Translations under genes and position numbers: made by a program
Notes under the pieces: generated by a model
Database searches by the model: none
What the model was told of the DNA's origin: nothing
Seen by the model: only the letters and a program-made list of their open reading frames with translations
Shown here: piece after piece, positions 62,034 through 64,000 of the stretch
How positions within the stretch are numbered: the stretch's first letter is position 1
Layout: each line of letters opens with the position of its first letter
Assembly (NCBI RefSeq): GCF_001905795.1
Contig: NZ_LIXJ01000026.1
Span: forward strand, 1 to 64,000
Length of the DNA: 64,000 nt
DNA from: Streptomyces sp. CB01580
GTDB lineage: Bacteria > Actinomycetota > Actinomycetes > Streptomycetales > Streptomycetaceae
Direction of reading: 5' to 3'

Positions 62034-63412
62034 TTGTCCGCTCCTTCGTGCGCGTCGGTGTCGTCGGCGTCGGTCTCGTCGTCGTCCGCGGCGTCCGCGG
62101 AATCGGCCGATTCGACCGGTTCGTAGACCAGCACCGCCCGGTTGTCGGGACGCAACCGGGCCTTGGCGACCGCCTGGACCTCCTCCGCCGTCACGTCCAG
62201 AACCCGCTGCACCGCGGTCAGGGCGAGCTGGGGGTCGCCGAACAGCACGGCGAACCGGCACAGTTCGTCGGCGCGGCCCGCGACCGTACCGAGCCGGTCC
62301 AGCCACTCGCGCTCCAACTGGGCCTGCGCGCGCTCCATTTCCTCGGGCGTCGGGCCCTCGGCGGCGAACCGGGCCAGCTCCTCGTCGACCGCCGCCTCGA
62401 TCTGCGGCACCTCGACACCGCCGGAGGTCTTGACGTCCAGCCAGCCGAGCGACGGGGCGCCCGCCAGCCGCAGCAGCCCGAATCCGGCCGCCACGGCCGT
62501 ACGGTCACGGCGGACCAGGCGGTTGTGCAGCCGCGACGACTCCCCGCCACCGAGCACGGTCAGCGCGAGGTCCGCCGCGTCGCACTCGCGGGTGCCGTCG
62601 TGCGGGAGCCGGTAGGCGGCCATCAGCGCTCGCGCCGGGACCTCCTCGCGCACCTCCTCGCGCAGCTGCTCGCCGATGACGTCGGGCAGCGTGCCGTCGC
62701 GCGGGGGCCGCTTCCCGTCGTGGGAGGGGATGGAACCGAAGTACTTCTCGATCCAGGCGAGCGTCTCCTCGGGGTCGATGTCGCCGACGACCGACAGCAC
62801 CGCGTTGTTCGGCGCGTAGTACGTACGGAAGAAGGTGCGCGCGTCCTCCAACGTCGCGGCGTCGAGGTCCGCCATCGAGCCGATCGGGGTGTGGTGGTAC
62901 GGGTGTCCCTCGGGGTAGGCGAGCGCCGTCAGCCGCTCGAACGCCGTGCCGTAGGGGACGTTGTCGTAGCGCTGGCGGCGCTCGTTCTTGACGACGTCGC
63001 GCTGGTTCTCCATCGACTCCTCGTCGAGCGCGGCGAGGAGCGAGCCCATCCGGTCCGCCTCCAGCCAGAGGGCCAGCTCCAGCTGGTGCGTGGGCATCGT
63101 CTCGAAGTAGTTGGTGCGCTCGAAGCTGGTGGTCCCGTTGAGCGAACCGCCGGCGCCCTGCACCAGCTCGAAGTGTCCGTTCCCCTTCACCTGGCCGGAG
63201 CCCTGGAACATCAGGTGCTCGAAGAGGTGAGCCAGACCGGTGCGACCCTCGACCTCGTGGCGCGATCCGACGTCGTACCAGAGGCAGACCGCGGCGACCG
63301 GGGTCAGATGGTCCTCGGAGAGCACCACGCGCAGGCCGTTGGCCAGGCGGTGCTCGGTCGCTGTCAAGCCGCCGGAACCGGCCTGGGCTGTGGCCGTGTG
63401 ACCCATGGGCAT
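62030..63412 (-). CDS. M16-family zinc peptidase, active subunit
   Basis: The product is 460 residues from the ATG at 63412 (GAAGGGA six bases upstream). HLFEHLMF is the inverted zinc motif HxxEH, and the third ligand Glu lies in ENQRDVVKNERRQRYDN. It has no signal peptide and ends in an Asp/Ala-rich acidic tail. It should work with the inactive subunit as a clam-shell protease that degrades oligopeptides or leader peptides. A divergent topoisomerase gene starts 283 bases away. Confidence 0.93.
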   Translation of the reverse strand: MPMGHTATAQAGSGGLTATEHRLANGLRVVLSEDHLTPVAAVCLWYDVGSRHEVEGRTGLAHLFEHLMFQGSGQVKGNGHFELVQGAGGSLNGTTSFERTNYFETMPTHQLELALWLEADRMGSLLAALDEESMENQRDVVKNERRQRYDNVPYGTAFERLTALAYPEGHPYHHTPIGSMADLDAATLEDARTFFRTYYAPNNAVLSVVGDIDPEETLAWIEKYFGSIPSHDGKRPPRDGTLPDVIGEQLREEVREEVPARALMAAYRLPHDGTRECDAADLALTVLGGGESSRLHNRLVRRDRTAVAAGFGLLRLAGAPSLGWLDVKTSGGVEVPQIEAAVDEELARFAAEGPTPEEMERAQAQLEREWLDRLGTVAGRADELCRFAVLFGDPQLALTAVQRVLDVTAEEVQAVAKARLRPDNRAVLVYEPVESADSADAADDDETDADDTDAHEGADK

Positions 63413-63694
63413 GTACGTCCCTTCGATCGCGATACTGGTTTTTCTGCGTGACCTGCCACTGTAAGCAAGCGCACCGACACCTGGCGAAGTTCCCATACCG
63501 CGGAAGTTCGCGTGAAAGAGGGGCGCACCACCCGGCGCACGCGCCCCTTTCACCGCTCCGGGGCCCTTCCCGGCGGGGTCGGGAGGGCCGGTTGGGACGG
63601 GTCGAGGTCGGCGTTGTCGGTGCGGAGGTCCACAATGGTCCGCGTCAGAACCTGAGGTTGCCCGAACAGAATCCGTGAAGGAGTCGCAGCAGCG

Positions 63695-64000
63695 ATGGCC
63701 CGCCGCAGCACGAAGACCCCGCCGCCGGACGACTTCGAGGAGAACATCCTCGACATCGACGTCGTCGACGAAATGCAGGGCTCCTTCCTCGAGTACGCGT
63801 ACTCGGTGATCTACTCACGGGCCCTGCCCGACGCCCGTGACGGCCTGAAGCCGGTGCACCGACGCATCGTGTACCAGATGAACGAGATGGGCCTGCGCCC
63901 CGACCGCGGCTTCGTGAAGTGCGCGCGGGTCGTCGGCGAGGTCATGGGCAAGCTGCACCCGCACGGCGACGCGTCGATCTACGACGCGCTGGTCCGGCTG
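63695..64000 (+). CDS. Type IIA topoisomerase subunit A (GyrA/ParC type), 5' end only
   Basis: The first 102 codons run off the window's right edge. SFLEYAYSVIYSRALPDARDGLKPVHRRIVYQMNEMGL is the conserved start of GyrA/ParC. HPHGDASIYDALVRL covers the quinolone-resistance region, with Ser present at the key position. The catalytic Tyr lies beyond the window. In Streptomyces this neighbourhood carries the gyrase-like ParC subunit rather than gyrA near oriC, so ParC of topoisomerase IV is more likely. That is inference from context. Confidence 0.9.
   Translation, partial: MARRSTKTPPPDDFEENILDIDVVDEMQGSFLEYAYSVIYSRALPDARDGLKPVHRRIVYQMNEMGLRPDRGFVKCARVVGEVMGKLHPHGDASIYDALVRL

Noticed and set aside
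1..64000. tRNA or rRNA genes as the integration target
   Set aside because: I found no tRNA-like cloverleaf or rRNA segment by eye at the island ends or elsewhere; the duplicated target is the 3' end of a protein gene. A tRNAscan run would settle this.

Overview
The window is chromosomal DNA of very high G+C and, from its gene content, comes from a Streptomyces or a close relative. Markers are the septation protein SepH, the CutRS two-component system, a DasR-type operator in front of ptsH, a coproporphyrin ferrochelatase with a cysteine-rich tail, a c-di-AMP riboswitch on a secreted M23 peptidase, and small actinobacterial families (DUF4193, DUF3093, DUF3710, DUF3159, DUF5998). About 22-15.9 kb and 35-64 kb read as conserved core chromosome. 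About 0.2-14.6 kb reads as acquired DNA.

Region 1 (about 1-14,600) is a genomic island at the 3' end of a TrmA/RlmD-type RNA methyltransferase gene (14556-15884). A diverged second copy of that gene's last 21 codons and its 3' flank lies at the far end (218-375), as expected for an integration that displaced the original gene end. The island carries a complete four-gene SMC-type anti-plasmid system, Wadjet type II (jetA-jetB-jetC-jetD, minus strand, 9000 to 799, with every junction overlapping). Divergent to it are a soluble Ser/Thr kinase and the first ~203 codons of a SNF2-type helicase resembling DrmD of DISARM. The helicase breaks off tail-to-tail against a truncated GNAT-PIN gene at about 11,195. 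Two intact unknown genes follow (12192-14267). No integrase gene was seen.

Region 2 (14.5-35 kb) is dominated by potassium. A KimA-like APC permease (16033-18081), two TrkA-type regulatory proteins (20883-22228), the sensor kinase/regulator pair KdpDE (23741-27075) and the Kdp ATPase operon (kdpC-B-A-F plus a 27-residue peptide ahead of kdpF, 30118-34862) all lie here. Two cassettes interrupt the theme: an ACC deaminase with a GntR regulator (18319-20398), and two secreted peptidases, M28 and M1 (27489-30025).

Region 3 (35-49.6 kb) contains DUF3710, dut, a thioesterase, DUF3093 and DUF4193 proteins, cutS-cutR, inositol monophosphatase, coproporphyrin ferrochelatase, an MFS transporter followed by a sugar-lactone oxidase, a membrane protein with internal nine-residue repeats, and sepH.

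Region 4 (49.8-64 kb) contains a rhodanese, a glyoxalase-fold protein, a PaaX regulator, thymidine kinase, a phosphodiesterase, DUF5998, a GNAT/acetyl-CoA-synthetase-like fusion, ptsH with a DasR site, an M23 peptidase under a c-di-AMP riboswitch, an inactive/active pair of M16 peptidases, and the start of a type II topoisomerase A subunit running off the right edge.

All family names come from reading the translated sequence. No database search was run. Long open frames antisense to these genes are high-G+C artefacts and are left out.
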